Shown: positions 23,054 through 36,410, counted from the first letter of the stretch. The stretch: 64,000 nucleotides of DNA from Channallabes apus (GCA_030522415.1 CM060121.1:12542055-12606054); one strand, 5' to 3'. Numbers and translations are program-made. The notes: a model not told the origin generated them from the sequence alone.

Positions 23054-26000
23054 AGCAGCTTTTAAAGGATGTCTTCTCTCCATGTAGCCAGACCTCCTAG
23101 TCCCACAATCATTTTAGTCTGAACATTATGTCTTTGATGAGGAGTGAACACAGAGATAAGGTGGTTCAAATACACAGAGCTTATTACGGAGCTCATTTCA
23201 TTCTCTGACCATCTCCCTACATCAAAAAAGACTACAGTGGGTAAAAATAATAATAATAATAATAAACCTTTGTACTCCTACTGCAATGCTAGAAATACGG
23301 ACAGGTGGATTGGCTGGAAAGTTCCTCAGTTCCGATGCTGGCTTTTAATAGCAGTGCCGCAAATAAAGATGAGCGGGCACCTCTATCTGGTTGTGTATTT
23401 CAACACAAAGAAGTAGCTGATAAAAAACATTTATTACACAAGCAAAAAGTGAACCCAAACATGTTCAATGAAAAGGTGTAACTTTTCCTCTAAAATGTTC
23501 TGGTCATTAAAGAGACTGTACAACACTGGATAGGCCACAACCAAGAAATGAAAGGTTTAGTTTGAAAAAAACAAACAAAAAAAAACAAGGAACAAGAGAG
23601 AAATGGGACCAGTCCCCCAGAGCAATTCAGCAGGACGGGAGTGATTAGGCTGTTTGATGCTGGCCTCTGAATTCCCAGAGATTGCGACTTCCTGCCCTTG
23701 CCCTACCCCCATAACCAGGGCCATAAGCCCACAAGCTGAGCAAATTTCACATCTGCAGTGAAACTGCGACCAAGCATGTTATCCTGATGCAGTTTGAGGT
23801 TTACGCCAGCATCTGTTGCCAGATCAAGGCTCCTTTTGCCCTTTACCTGTGCTAAAGGTCAATTTAAACAAGCACAGATTCAAAGTCTTCTAGGTCATTT
23901 TACAACTCTTTGAAAAGTGATGAAAGCAAAGCAGAAGCGCAAAACGTGCCTCAATCTATAAGAATTATGGTGAAGTGGCTTTGAGTAGCCTGGGTCTCAT
24001 CGGGTGAATAGGGCATTGAACATAAAGATCTGAAATGGTTTCACTTAAAGACAGAGTTTCTGATGAGATGGAAAACAGAGAGAGTCTCATAACTGCAACC
24101 ACATACATTTTTACGAAAAGAGTTAATGCTCATTCAGTGTGTGTTTTTAATAAGAATATTGTGTGCAGATAGCTATAGCTTCAGCATTCACAGCCAGTCG
24201 CCACTTTGCACACAGCATGTGAGACAGTATGCTCATTCCCTCTGATGATCAGAGACGCATGAGGATGAAAGATTGAAACTTTGTTTTTATATTCAAGCTT
24301 TGTACTTCAGCATAGTGTTGCTATGGTAATACAAGTAAAATCGACACACTAAATCATTTGCATGGGAAGAGAGGACTGTTACAGGAATTTCTTTTTTTCT
24401 TCTTTATTAAGGTGTGCAAACCTAGAATAAACAATGCAACTTTGCATGATGTCCCTCAAAAAAGTTATAAATATATATATTCTAATACTTGTGGAAAACA
24501 AGCTAAGTCTACTTTGCTACACTACACACTAATATTTTCATCTACATACAGATTCCCACACAAACACAACTGCATCTTCTGAAAAAAAAACATACTAACA
24601 ACAAAATCGTTGACACACCTGGACAAGCAAAGTGCACCTGAACACACACATGCCGTCATGAGAGCCATTCTGCTACGGTGGAAAATAGAGGGCACTCTGT
24701 GTGGTTCACTTCATTTTGATTTCTCTGCTCGTCCTCATATCTCTGCTACCAGGCGATGTACATTTAATGAATCTGTTTCATTGTGCTTTGAAGTGTTGGA
24801 CAGAATTTAAACCTGGTTAAAGGCAGGTAGTGGAGCAGGTACCCCTGCCACTCATTAGTCTGATGATGGCTTAATTAGCGCCACACAAAGCAGTCTTTTG
24901 TATTGTTCTTTCCTGCTATCACCTAATTTATCAGCCTTAAATGGTTTATGATTCACACATTTTGTAACCTTAAAGAAAAGATTAAAAAAAACTTTACTAC
25001 AAAGAACATAAAACATCAATACTGGAATATTCCAAAATGTGTAATTGGCATTCTAGTCTTGTTTATTATCTTACACTGTATAAGATACTAACTTTTTCTT
25101 GTTCCCAGCAGAAATTTCCCAATTTCTTAATGGAAAAAGTAAATGAAAAACACTTCACTTTTTTTTTTTTAATTGCTTTTGTGACCTGGACAATGAAATT
25201 TTCAAACATGCCCATTTTCCAGAATATTCCAGGTAGATTCAGTGCTGAGTAGCTGATTAAGAATTTTCTAGGAATTGTCAAGAACTAGCTAGAATGTTGT
25301 TTTCAATAGCTTTTTAGAATGTTCAAGAACATTCCATAGTGATACAGTATACTGTAGGAGCAGGGGCTCACCACTTCGGTGTATTTTAGCTACCTAAGAG
25401 AACACATACTGTAAATGATGTGAAATGATCAGAAATGACATTAAGAAGCTCCAAGTATTCTTCAAACGCATTTTGATACATATGCACGCAGTTTATCAAT
25501 GCGAGCAGAAAAGTCCTTGGGCTTGGGCAAGTGGACTTTGAACATATGATGGGAGACTATATTTGGGGCTGACACATGAAAGTGAGATATTTAGTGAGAT
25601 ATACAGTATAAGTGAGAAAGTTACATATTAAAGTCACAAATCTCAAAACCTATTCACATTAAAAAAAAAATTATTTTTGTTTAACTTTAGTATGAAGACA
25701 TGTAAATCTTGATTCATGCATTGTTTTATTTAGACCTTATGTAAATGAAAATGTGTTTTTACAGTACATTACATTTTATTATCCAGGTCACAAAGGCACA
25801 GCTTAAAGGCAATTATGGCCATTTTCCATACTTTTATAACATGAGTAATTAAGAAATGAAGGATACTGTCTAGGAACAAATCTGTGTTACATAGTATAAT
25901 CAATTAACTTCCACTTAGGGTTTTCTTTTCTTTTTTGCCAAGACTAACTCATAGTATAGCAGCCATAACTCCTGAGCATGTGTTTTGTCATTAATTGGAC

Positions 26001-26768
26001 ACAATACTTTACCATGTAAATGCTAATTCATATATTGGATTCCCCCCCCCAAAATAAACGCTCCAGCGCTATATCGCTGTAGTAACATACAGTATAACAA
26101 TGATTGTTCAAACATAAACATGCAGTAAAGTTCTGCTTCATCAACTCCATGCATTTATTTGACTGTAGAATCTAATAGTTATTAGTGATCAGTTCAAGTA
26201 ATAGTACAAATAACTGCAACAGGGTGATGCATAGAAAAACACCAAAACTATTAGTCACAGTATTCAATACAGTAAGGTAGTACATGAAATTGTATTGCCG
26301 GTTAGCCTCACTGTCCTGGGTTATAGATGCGTTTGTCTGAAGATGATCACAGCTGGTTGTACCTTAAGCAGCAAGACCTCTGGCCTTAATTCACTCTTCA
26401 TTTCTCACACTTACTGTACATAACTAAATATCACTGGATAATATGATTTCATTTAATACAGTACAGTGTTAATATGTTCATTAAGAAAGACTAGAAAACA
26501 AGCCTGTTAAAATCACAAAGATATCACATGTCCATGGGAAACAAAATCTGGAGGTTGTCATTGTAGACCTACAGTAAATAAGACCAACCCGTTACTGTCA
26601 GTCAGGTGTGATATACCACAGTCAGGGGCCAAACAAACAGTAAACTATGAGCTCACAAATAGTAAACTATGAGCTCATAGATGGCAATTACCTAGGTCTT
26701 ATGTCACTGTTTAAAACCAGATTGTGAGATTCTGGGTCAGCATTTACGCTTTGTGATAAGCATGCCTA
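23054..26768 (-). other. cep112: cep112 intron, nothing recognised
   Basis: AT-rich intron sequence including an (AAT)n run near 23249. No exon, RNA gene or bounded repeat was supported. Confidence 0.4.
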
Positions 26769-26900
26769 CAGCGGTGGCCAAAAGTTTTAAGACAACATAT
26801 GCAATGCATTATAGTTTCCAAAACATGTGATTTCACTAATTACAATAGTTCAAGTCGATCTGGCTGGTTCAATTAACGAATGGAACGGATATTTGGCAGG
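26769..26900. repeat. solo Tc1-like terminal repeat
   Basis: 'tacagcggtggccaaaagtt' followed by 'ttaagacaaca' resembles the outer end of a Tc1-family element. No partner end was found. Confidence 0.35.
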
Positions 26901-27560
26901 ACATTTACTTTCTGAAGAGGGCATATCCACCATGCACAACAATGCCTAAAACTAGGGAATTTTAAAGTGAATTGTGAACGTCTGTGTCAAATTTATGCAT
27001 ATGATCTTCAAGAAGCAATTAAGCCGGCATGGATTGAGCAAGTAACAGCGGAGTACTGCAGTCGTCTTTTTGGAACCATATCCAGCTAAATTTGATTGAA
27101 TGTTTTAATTTCATTGCATGAAATAAGTTATCAGTATCTTGATTGTCATAATTAAAAAAAATAATGAGCAAAAAAAATTTAAATTTCATTGTACGTACAT
27201 TAAAAGATGCAATCAAAGAATCATCGGAATCAAAGATGCAAATATTTGTCTACAAAGATGGGTGTATATTCCTGCAATCTTCTCAAACAGCCTCCCAACT
27301 GCATTCCTGTCTTGGGAAAGGGACTGACCTAATGTTACACGTGAGGGTCAGATGATGGACTTTACCATGACAGGCTTTTGTGCAGTGTGTGACACCAAAA
27401 CAGTGATTAGTTATGCATTATTAATCAACTCTTATTTTCTTAAGAATTAGCTTAAGAAAATTTTAAATGTGTCTATAAATGAATTGGAAATGAATTCCAT
27501 CTTCTTTAGTTCTATGCTCATCAACTACACTATTTTCCCCCCACATACTGTATCACTCAC

Positions 27561-27631
27561 CTGAGCGCCTCGTCCAACTTCATGATCTTTTTTCTGGTTT
27601 CATTCCGCTCCTTCTCCAGCTCAACCTGCAC
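27561..27631 (-). CDS. cep112: cep112 internal exon (71 nt, phase 0-2)
   Basis: Encodes VQVELEKERNETRKKIMKLD then EAL plus AG, completed by G of the next exon to arginine. The acceptor is CTTGCTACAG/GTG and the donor GCTCAG/GTGAGT is strong. It appears about three residues shorter at its start than the human sequence as I remember it, which could be real divergence or a slightly different acceptor. A 12.4 kb intron follows. Confidence 0.84.
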
Positions 27632-28465
27632 CTGTAGCAAGACAGAATAGCACGGGCATCAATCAATCAGCTTGTCCAATCAACTCTTCCTCCCCATAAT
27701 TTACCTCCACATAGCCATGGCTCTGTCTTTTACGGAGCCCTCAACTTCCCCTATCTCCTAGAGATCAGAGGTCAAGTCCTGCTCAACCCTGCCACATGCC
27801 TGCGGTGTATAGAGTCCCAGCTTCCCAGATGTGTGCCTCACCATCAGCCTTTATGACCCTGGCGGAGGACTTTGATGGCAGGCTGTGGTCCAGGTGTTGT
27901 GCTCACTTTCAAAACGTGATCTCCGCTTGATCATGATGGCCTAATTCATTACGATGACTTCCTTTCTTTTCATTTTAAACTTTTTATGACAGAAATGACA
28001 TTTTTAAGGGGGCTTGTTAAATGTTCAAAGTGATGCCTGGCACAACCAGTGATTATCCAGTCATGCTCGCCTTTTACGACTGGTTCCTTTTTTGACATAC
28101 AATAATCAGTAATCAATAAATAATCAACTATAGAACCTTAAGTCACCTTGAATTTATTCAGTTCAGAAATAACCGGATGTTGGTTGCTGTATGAACACCA
28201 CCTTCTGTCAGTTAGTAATTACCATGCAAATATTGCGTGATAATGCATTAAAAATTTACATTTAGCTTAATCTGGCAACCTTTCCAGCAGGCGTTAACTG
28301 GCTGTTTAATTAAAAATATTTGGGAACAGCACCCAGCTTGGCTCTTGCAGGACCTGAGCAAAAATCCTTCCCACACCAGCCTGTAGAAAAGCAATATTAA
28401 ACACTACATTACTTTTACTTCCTCTGTCTAGAGGTCAACAGACAGAGGGGGGGAAGAAAAATCAC

Positions 28466-28525
28466 CTTTTTCTCACTGGTGTGCTGCAGGTCTATTCTCT
28501 CCTGCTGGATTTTATTTTCCAGTTC
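28466..28525 (-). CDS. cep112: cep112 internal exon (60 nt, phase 0-0)
   Basis: A 20-codon exon, ELENKIQQERIDLQHTSEKK. The acceptor is TTTATTTGCCAG and the donor AAAAAG/GTGATT. It is supported by phase agreement on both sides and by its position between two stronger exons. Confidence 0.82.
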
Positions 28526-28756
28526 CTGGCAAATAAAAAATAATCAGACATAATCAGTCAAACAAAATTAAACTCTTCAGTTTGCTCTTCAGAATCATTT
28601 CTTTCTGCAACGCATCAAGTAAAATTAATAAATTTGAACTTTATACAGATAATCTTACACACACAAACAAGAAACATTTGAGTAAACAGATCAATTCAGT
28701 TGTTTCTTCTTAGCTTTTACAAAAGTTGAGTAGACAAGTGTGTCATGAGTATTTAC

Positions 28757-28849
28757 CCTGATCTGCTTTTGCCTTTGGTGCTCGCTGTCTCGCAGCTGCT
28801 GTTTGAGTCGAGCAACCATCTGTTCCAGGTCCTCGATCATCTCAGACGC
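28757..28849 (-). CDS. cep112: cep112 internal exon (93 nt, phase 0-0)
   Basis: Encodes ASEMIEDLEQMVARLKQQLR followed by DSEHQRQKQIR, 31 codons. The acceptor is CTTGCTGTCAG and the donor AGG/GTAAAT. A symmetric coiled-coil cassette in the same order as CEP112. Confidence 0.88.
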
Positions 28850-29661
28850 CTGACAGCAAGTGCATGTTTAAGTCAGGAGCTCTTAGCACAATTCATTGTC
28901 TTTCCTGTTATTCAGTAGGAAACCCTTTCAGACCAATTACATTTTTGGTGTAGATATTTGTAGGCTGTAAAATCACCAGTAAAAGCTAGGGTTAGTTAAA
29001 TTTACATTTAAATGTAAATTTAAAACCTTTTGTGCAGAGCACACACACATGCATTTATAGTCGGTTATTTCTTGGCTTTGTTTTTTTGATCATGGATCAA
29101 AATTTCCAGAACGAGTAGCTCTATACCTCTGCTTTTCTCCTAAGTAACTTGCAGCTCAATTTTTGGCTCATATTTGCTCTAACACAGCGAGGAAAAAAAG
29201 CCACGAATTCACCTCCTAAATTATACAGACCATTCACAGAATTAGCAGAAGGGTTTACTTTCATGCCAGTAAGTGCTTTGGAATAAGTTCATTAACATAA
29301 AGTGCAGCAATCCTTAGTAACTGCTTGGCTGATCTGATGCAAAGATTTCATAAGCAAGTACAAACAAAAATAACATCTGTTAAACTGGAGTCAGGTATTT
29401 CAGCAGGCATAGTATTCAGTAGGGTTCACAATGAAAATAAATAGAAAGATAGATCAAGTTCAAGTTCAAATTCAATAAATAGATAAATTGATACAGACTG
29501 ATAGAAAGATAGATATTTAGGCCATGCACATTTCTAAATTTACTCTAAATGCATATCTTGTTTCCATCTGAAAACAGTTTCAGATAATGCCACTGCATTA
29601 CACACCTAATCCACATCCAAATAAATAAATTTATTAATTACGTAGTTAATTAGTTCATATT

Positions 29662-29800
29662 TTCTACAGCGTTTATCCTGCATGTGGTAATGGGAGGCCT
29701 GATGCCTATCCCGGGGACTCGAGGAACAAGGGGTTATAATACCCTAGACAGGGTGCCAGTTCATCGTAGGACAGACGCATGCACAAACTCTAGTAAAAAC
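29662..29800. repeat. dispersed fish repeat fragment
   Basis: Contains 'tctacagcgtttatcctg', 'gatgcctatcccggggactc' and 'cagggtgccagttcatcgta', phrases of a repeat common in teleosts. It lies 55 bp from a cep112 exon. Confidence 0.5.
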
Positions 29801-29854
29801 TCTGCACACTGTAAAAGTGTGTGAAACTAAGTGGAGTGTTGGTTATGAGGCCAC

Positions 29855-29984
29855 CTTGGCTGCAGACAACGAATGCTCCTGCTGAAAGTGGCTGATGTCC
29901 GCATCATGTTTGGCCTGGAGCCTTTGCAACACCTCCTCATGCTCATCATTCTGTAGATTCTTCTCCCTCTGTAAAGTCATATTT
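29855..29984 (-). CDS. cep112: cep112 internal exon (130 nt, phase 2-0)
   Basis: One base completes arginine, then NMTLQREKNLQNDEHEEVLQ and RLQAKHDADISHFQQEHSLS follow, ending AAK. The acceptor is TGTGTTTCAG and the donor AAG/GTGGCC. The motif KHDADI followed by QEHSLSA is typical of the CEP112 mid region. Next exon joins in phase 0 (ASEMIEDLEQ). Confidence 0.89.
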
Positions 29985-30123
29985 CTGAAACACACAAATG
30001 CACAAGCACACAAACAAAAGTTGTCTACTTATGGATGCTACAACAGAAATTGTGTTGGACTGAACAAAACATTATGAAAGTGATGGTAATGACTAGGGAC
30101 ACTTTCTCCATGTTTGTGTGTAC

Positions 30124-30278
30124 CTGCAGTTGGCCTCCTGCAACTCTGCGCTGAAGGCTGCAATGTGGATCTCCAGTTCGGCTTTCTCCTGCGTGACCTT
30201 CTGCCTGAGCAGGTTCCCGTTCTCCACCTCCACCGAGAGCTGCTTTACCCGAGCCTCCAGATCCCGCACTGTCTGTTC
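30124..30278 (-). CDS. cep112: cep112 internal exon with a (GT)n tract at its acceptor (155 nt, phase 0-2)
   Basis: Encodes EQTVRDLEARVKQLSVEVEN through LQEANC plus AG. The donor is TGCAG/GTACAC. The usual pyrimidine tract is replaced by a (GT)27 repeat that runs right up to the TAG acceptor, which could make splicing length-sensitive. The split AG/A codon with the next exon gives arginine (NCRNMTLQREK). Confidence 0.87.

Positions 30279-30280
<2 letters not shown>

Positions 30281-30334
<54 letters not shown>
30281..30334. repeat. (CA)27 microsatellite at a splice acceptor
   Basis: Fifty-four bases of uninterrupted AC. On the minus strand it is (GT)27 immediately before the TAG acceptor of the cep112 exon ending at 30278. 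Confidence 0.97.
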
Positions 30335-30339
<5 letters not shown>

Positions 30340-30492
30340 GAAAGCAAAATAAACATCAATAGTCACTTTATCTAATGCACAAAAGTTTACATTTGAAAAC
30401 AATGTAACAATTTATTTAAGAACTACATAACAACCTGAAGACTTATTATGAAAAAAAAAGTCCAATGACCATAAGCGACAAATCATAATATA

Positions 30493-30797
30493 CAGCAATC
30501 AGCCAAAACATTATGACCACTGAGGTGAACTGAACAACATTGATTACCTCCTACGTACCAGCAAACTGGTGATCATGGTGACCAATCTAGCACCAATTGA
30601 ATACGCCAGACAAACAAGCCCGATCCACAGCCTACGCTACATGTTGACAGCAACCAAACGATCAGCTGCCAATGTCCTGTAGTCAGACACCATAGCACAA
30701 CCCCAGAAGTATTGCGGAGTCTTGCTGGTGGCTCAATGGCAACTCAAAATCTGGGGGGATTTAATGCTAATTGTTTTAATTTTATGGCTGATTGGGG
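30493..30797. mobile_element. Tc1-type MITE (305 bp)
   Basis: Left end CAGCAATCAGCCAAAACATT and right end complementary (TTTTATGGCTGATTGGGG), flanked by TA on both sides (30491-30492, 30798-30799). The family is the frequent fish element with the ATCAGCC-ATAACATTATGACC end. The interior is non-coding. Confidence 0.7.
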
Positions 30798-33435
30798 TAA
30801 CGTTTACAAAAGAGGAAACAAATCATGTGAATTGGTGATGAACTATAGCAATGGTTTTCTATAAGCCCATCCAAGAAACCTGAAAGCTTTCCATGATACT
30901 CTGTGAATACATTTTATCATGAACTAATTTACAAAAAACTATACAGTTGGTATGCTATCGTAGCATATCTTTCCATCTAAACACTTTTGATAAAATCAGA
31001 ACAGGTATTTCTCATTCCTGTAAGATGCCAATTTTGTATACGGTTTAGTTTCACCATATTCTTTTCTCTGTCAATCCTGAATTGGAAACAATGCCATTTT
31101 ATTTAAATTATTTAATAATAATTAAAAAAAATGCTCTGGTCAGTGATATAAACCTTTATTTTGTTATGATGGGCATTATGCTGAAATGGTTTATAAGAAG
31201 TGGTGTCTGTAAGGATCATATTGAAGCTCAATCAAAACCAGACATCAAGGAATGAAGCTTTTAACACACAGATATATATGCTCTTGAGGTCTCATCCTTA
31301 ATAGAAGCCACTGTCCCTAACATGGCAGCTGGAATGCAGGTTGATGTACGTGATGACAGCCTATTGATTTAAGATACGCGGCCCAGGCTGATGAAAGTTA
31401 CCCGCGCTGAAAGGAGCGGCTTCACAGACACGGGCCGCTTCGAAGGAACGGAAAAATGAGCCTTTGTTAGCTGCCGGCGTGAAACGTGGCATGATCTAAA
31501 AGACGACAAGTCTCAATCGTGACGCATGTGCCTAGTGATTTATTGGCAAGTTCGAAGTCTGACCCTCGGTAATGCAAGAGAGCAAAAGAAGAAGGAAAAA
31601 AAAAAAAATACGAACTAACTGGAGGCCTGGAATTAATGGATATTTTTTGCCCCGTGCAACCTTTCCAACCTTTGCCAATCAAAAATCCATGGCAAATCTT
31701 GGCAAATGATAAAAACGGGTAATGATGTAACAAGAAGAAAAATATGTATATAACAGTCAGTGACCAAATGAAAGATGAGGAAATACTCCTTCTATCAAAT
31801 CTTATTCCTTCTATTAAACATAAGGCAATGAAGGACTCGGTCAAGGTGTTGCTGCACACAGAACAAGACCATGACACAGAAATGAGTGTGTGTATAACTC
31901 ATTTTGGTCAATAAAACACTTTTGTTCAATCAAAAGTATGAATGTGTTTTTGTTTTGTTTGTTTGATAAATTTTGCTTTTGTGTTTGTGCGCACAGTAAG
32001 CCATTCCAGATGCAGGAGAAGCATGAAGGATTTGCGAACAGCATGTGTTTGAGGGTCTGTATTTAGTGGACTGCATGTTGTGCAAATCATACACGGAGAT
32101 AAAGTACATTATCATAGTTCTTGGTTGATGTACTTTTTTTTTCTTTAGCTCTGCAAACTGACCGTGAAGTGTGACAATTGAAACGTGACCACAATGTAAG
32201 TAACCGGGGCCGAATTCCACAACCCTTATTCTGTGCCAGGATACATTCCAAAGTTCAGCTGAGGCTCATATGAAGCTTCTGCAGTCCCGCTGAGCTAAAT
32301 CGAGTTGGTAGCTTTTAAAGTTTTTCTTTTTTTCTTTTCTTGCAAATAGCCAGGAAAGAATTCCCAAGAAGAAAGGTTGCTGCTGGTGGATGAGAAATAT
32401 TACCAGAGTAATATTTCAATAGTGCAAGGATAGGTGGTACATAAAAAAGAAGGTCCAGACATATCAAACCTACTGAACACAATAAGATGGCTCCCATTTT
32501 TATTTTTTAACTGAAGCATTTCATACCAGTTACACATTTTCCTCCAATTCCCACCCAACAGTCAGCTCTTTCCAAACATATGACTGCTACCAACTGGTGT
32601 TTTAAGTGCTTGCTCAAAGCTCATGCTGCATCAGAGGGAAGCGAAAAACACACAGAGAAAGTGCTATTCTGCCCTCTTCTGCATACAGGTGCCTGGGATT
32701 GGCTAGAGTCGCTGTGATTGACACGGGAGGCCAAAGCCAGGCTACCCTTCCCATTGACACAGTTTATTTTACCACCCTGACTCCTGGCACTAAATAGCTT
32801 AATCATTGTTGAGATTCGAACTCATCATCTTTTGAATACAGAGGAAATAATTTTATTATTCAGCACTTATAGTACGTATAGTTATTAATACTGTTAAATC
32901 GTAATAAATAAACAAACAATAAACTAACGAATTTCATCTGCTAGTAAAAGCTTCGTGAGTATTGAAAGTGTTTACCTGGGATCTACTAAAGGTTCTCTGA
33001 AACAGACATTAGACAAATGTCAAACATTTCCACCTTGGGAAACAGAATAATTAAAATTTCTTCATGTCCAGAAACTAGGATTTATTAAAGAGAATTTAAA
33101 ACAGGACAGACAGGATAGAAAGGCAACTTCATCAAATAATGATCACTAAGCAAATGTGACCTAGACATTCTGCTGGGCGTCCAGCATTGAATGTAAATAA
33201 TCCGTTCTCATATATTTGGCCAGAAAGTATCCATGGCATGATCAACATTTGTCAGGAAGTGCAGATAGATTCCTTTTCATCTGCAGTATTACAGTATGAA
33301 TACATATTCATCCTATATGAACCGTAACAATCTGCTGTTTGACGTCAAAACATGTCTGAGTGACAAAACATCATTCTCTGATGCATCTTATCATCCCTCG
33401 TCATTGCTGCCAAACAGTTACGGAAATGAAGGATT
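30798..33435 (-). other. cep112: cep112 intron
   Basis: No exon found. A probable SINE lies at 32640-32830; the rest is unannotated AT-rich DNA. Confidence 0.5.
32640..32830 (-). repeat. probable tRNA-derived SINE, minus strand
   Basis: Reversed, it shows a box-B-like GAGTTCGAATC near 32815 followed by a GC-richer body ('agccaatcccaggcacctgt') and no coding capacity. Box A is not clear. Confidence 0.4.
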
Positions 33436-33437
33436 TA

Positions 33438-34534
33438 CAAACCGGATTCCAAAAACGTTGGGACACTAAACAAATTGTGAATAAAAACTGAATGCAATGA
33501 TGTGGAGATGGCAAATGTCAATATTTTATTCAGAATAGAACATAGATGACAGATCAAAAGTTAGATCCGAGAAAATGTATAATTTTAAAGGAAAAATATG
33601 TTGATTCCAAATTTCTCAGGAATACTTCCAGAAAGCATTGTCAGTGAACACAATCCACCGTGCCATCCGCCGTTGCCAGCTGAAACTCTACAGTGCAAAG
33701 AAGAATCCATTTCTAAGCAAGATCCACAAGCACAGGCGTTTTCATTGGGCCAGGGATCATTTAAAATGGAGTGTGGCAAAATGGAAGACTGTTCTGTGGT
33801 CAGACGAGTCACGATTTTGAAGTTCTTGTTGGAAATGTGGGACGCCATGTCATCCGGACCAAAGAGGACAAGGACAACCCAAGTTGTTATCAACACTCAG
33901 TTCAGAAGCCTGCATCTCTGATGGTATGGGGTTGCATGAGTGCGTGTGGCATGGGCAGCTTGCATGTCTGGAAAGGCACCATCAATGCAGAAAAATATAT
34001 TCAGCTTCTAGAAAAACATCTAGCCATCTCTTTCACATTCTGCATCAATCACAACATCATGGCTGCGTAGGAGAAGGATCCGGGTACTGAAATGGCCAGT
34101 CTGCAGCCCAGATCTTTCTCCTATAGAGAACATTTGGCGCATCATAAAGAGGAAGGTGCGACAAAGAAGGCCCAAGACGATTGAACAGTTAGAGGCCTGT
34201 ATTAGACAAGAATGGGAGAGCATTCCTATTTCTAAACTTGAGAAACTGGTCTCCTCAGTCCCCAGACGTCTGTTGAGTGTTGTAAGAAGAAGGGGAGATG
34301 CCACACAGTGGTGAAAATGGCCTTGTCCCAACTTTTTTGGGATTTGTTGACACCATGACATTTTGATTCACCATATTTTTCCCTTAAAATGATACATTTT
34401 CTCAGTTTAAACTTTTGTTCTGTGATTTATGTTCTATTCTGAATAAAATATTGACATTTGCCATCTCCACATCATTGCATTCAGTTTTTATTCACAATTT
34501 GTTTAGTGTCCCAACTTTTTTGGAATCCGGTTTG
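33438..34534 (+). mobile_element. Tc1-like transposon with about 190 bp inverted repeats (1097 bp)
   Basis: Ends CAAACCGGATTCCAAAAA and its complement are flanked by TA (33436-33437 and 34535-34536). The inverted repeats extend about 190 bp (33438-33625 and 34345-34534), sharing 'atgatgtggagatggcaaat'. The element is internally deleted compared with a 1.6 kb Tc1. Confidence 0.88.
33640..34312 (+). pseudogene. Tc1-like transposase pseudogene
   Basis: Plus-strand pieces in three frames. [20 protein letters not shown] then [12 protein letters not shown] carries the first catalytic Asp. [20 protein letters not shown] follows, then a SPIENIWRIIKRK-like block near 34110-34160 holds the last catalytic Glu region. 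The helix-turn-helix N-terminus and the second Asp region are missing, and frameshifts are present. Confidence 0.8.
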
Positions 34535-36266
34535 TATTTGCAAAACTTCAATATGCATTTCTAACTAATTACATTTAATTACAATTCCCGGATCAGTTTT
34601 GCAGCACTTTTGACCTTGAGACTTGTATGAAGCTTTGGGTGTTTCTTCAAATGTAAAATGCAATGTGTTAGGACGTGTTATTTATAGTGCTGGGAGATTA
34701 TCTCCGTTCATTTATTTATTACAATTTTTTTGGTCTGTTCGACACATCGGGCGACAGGTTAACTCAAATTAATGTTTTAATGTGATTTTTAAAATCTCCT
34801 AATCGAGAAGGAACTCATCATCTCATTTCATGTCACTAAAGACATGGTTCATGTTTAAACACACAAACACAAAAAAACAGTTAATTGAGTTGGTTCAAAA
34901 ATGATTAAAGTGCCATTTAGTGAACTTATTTTTAGTAAACTTAATAGTGCCTTACTAAACGAACCATTCTTTGCACTATTTGTCATAGATCTGTAATTCT
35001 TAGATACCTAGAAGTATTTTTTATTTATTTTTTTTTAAAGAAAGGTATGTGCCTTTATTTGTTATGCTCAGGAAATTTCAGTCAGTTTATCTACAAGGTT
35101 TTTAAATGTATATGTATACAAGTTACATTTATAATCATTTAAATTAATGTTCATACTACTTCTACTGTATGTACTGTAATTCAGAGAATGTACGTACTGT
35201 ACTGAACCATCATTTTGTGTACTGTTACACCCCCACTCGATACGTAGATCTTATTCAGCTTTTTTACACACACACAAAACCGCAAGCAATGTGGCAATGA
35301 GGAACTCAGCCAAATGTAACATGGCAAAATACATCCATGTCTTTAGATGTTTATTTAAATTAAGATGAGTTAAAAAAAAATCACTCTTCAAAACTGCAAA
35401 AGAAAATCATGTCCTGTTTTTTCTCTTTGTTCAGTCTTTCGCAATTTGCAGTCACATTTAATTCTGCAGGTATCATGTTTAGTATGTTGTTGTCTTATGT
35501 AAAAGTGTTCCATACTGCAAATCACCTGGGATACTGACTGATACTGTCTTCCAGAAAAGTAACAATTCAGGTTAATAAATGATCATCGATCCAGTTCAGG
35601 TCAGTTACGTTTCTGGGAATGATATGAAATATGTTGCATTGCTTTGAAGAGTTGCCTTTTTCCCCAAAAATTGAAGATAGTGCCAAAACAAAGGAATGAT
35701 GAAAGAAGATAGGCCAAACAAAGTCTTTCAAAGCCGCTCACATTGAGACATCAAATAAGACCAGGGCATAGCACACACTCTGAGCGCGCCTGACAAAATA
35801 GACACGGCCAAAATACTAGGACAAGCAATATGTGTGTGTGCATTTGTGTGTGTGTGTGAGAGAGAGAGGAGGGCAGCCTAAACCAACAGAATAGATTAAC
35901 TTAATTTCCAATGACAGAGAACTCTTTCATGCTTGGAAAGCTGCTGAGTTTAATTATTAAAGAGAAGCCTTTGCTCTGAAGGGCACGGCATGCTTTTTGA
36001 AGCCTCTTAAAATTCGACCCCGCTGACAGACTGCTAACTTCCAATCAAGAACACACACAATCTTATTAAAATATAACTCAAAGCCGACTTCTCTTTTTTC
36101 TTTGGCCACTGATTTGGCTTCTGTTTATCAGCAAAATACAACGGGCTCTTTGTTCCAGCCATTTTGTTTTACACACATTAGAGATTAAAACAAGGTGAGA
36201 GGTGAAAAAAAAAAAAAGAACCCAAGATCATCTAATTCTGTCTGCACACGGGGTAATGTCACTCAC
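34535..36266 (-). other. cep112: cep112 intron, no gene or bounded repeat recognised
   Basis: AT-rich, with a short (TG)n run near 35831-35858. Confidence 0.5.
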
Positions 36267-36410
36267 GGTGGCTCGTGCCTGGGTGCCATATTCCGCCTCC
36301 ATCTTGGCCAGACGCTGGTTGGTGTCCTCCAGCAGCTCCTGGATGTTGTCTGTGTGCTTCTTCTGCAGCTCAAACTTATCCTGCTCCATCTGAGCCGCGA
36401 GAGTGTGCAG
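36267..36410 (-). CDS. cep112: cep112 internal exon (144 nt, phase 0-0)
   Basis: Encodes LHTLAAQMEQDKFELQKKHT then DNIQELLEDTNQRLAKMEAE, one of the most recognisable CEP112 blocks. The acceptor is TTCATTCATAG and the donor CACC/GTGAGT. Its 48 codons are a symmetric phase 0 unit, so skipping it would keep the frame. Confidence 0.9.

Noticed and set aside
30025..30402. 125-residue minus ORF with a CVCVCV run
   Set aside because: It is a translation through the (GT)n microsatellite fused to the wrong frame of a real cep112 exon.
33585..33921. Overlapping ORFs of about 100 codons on both strands as genes
   Set aside because: They are frames through the Tc1-like transposase pseudogene and its inverted repeat.
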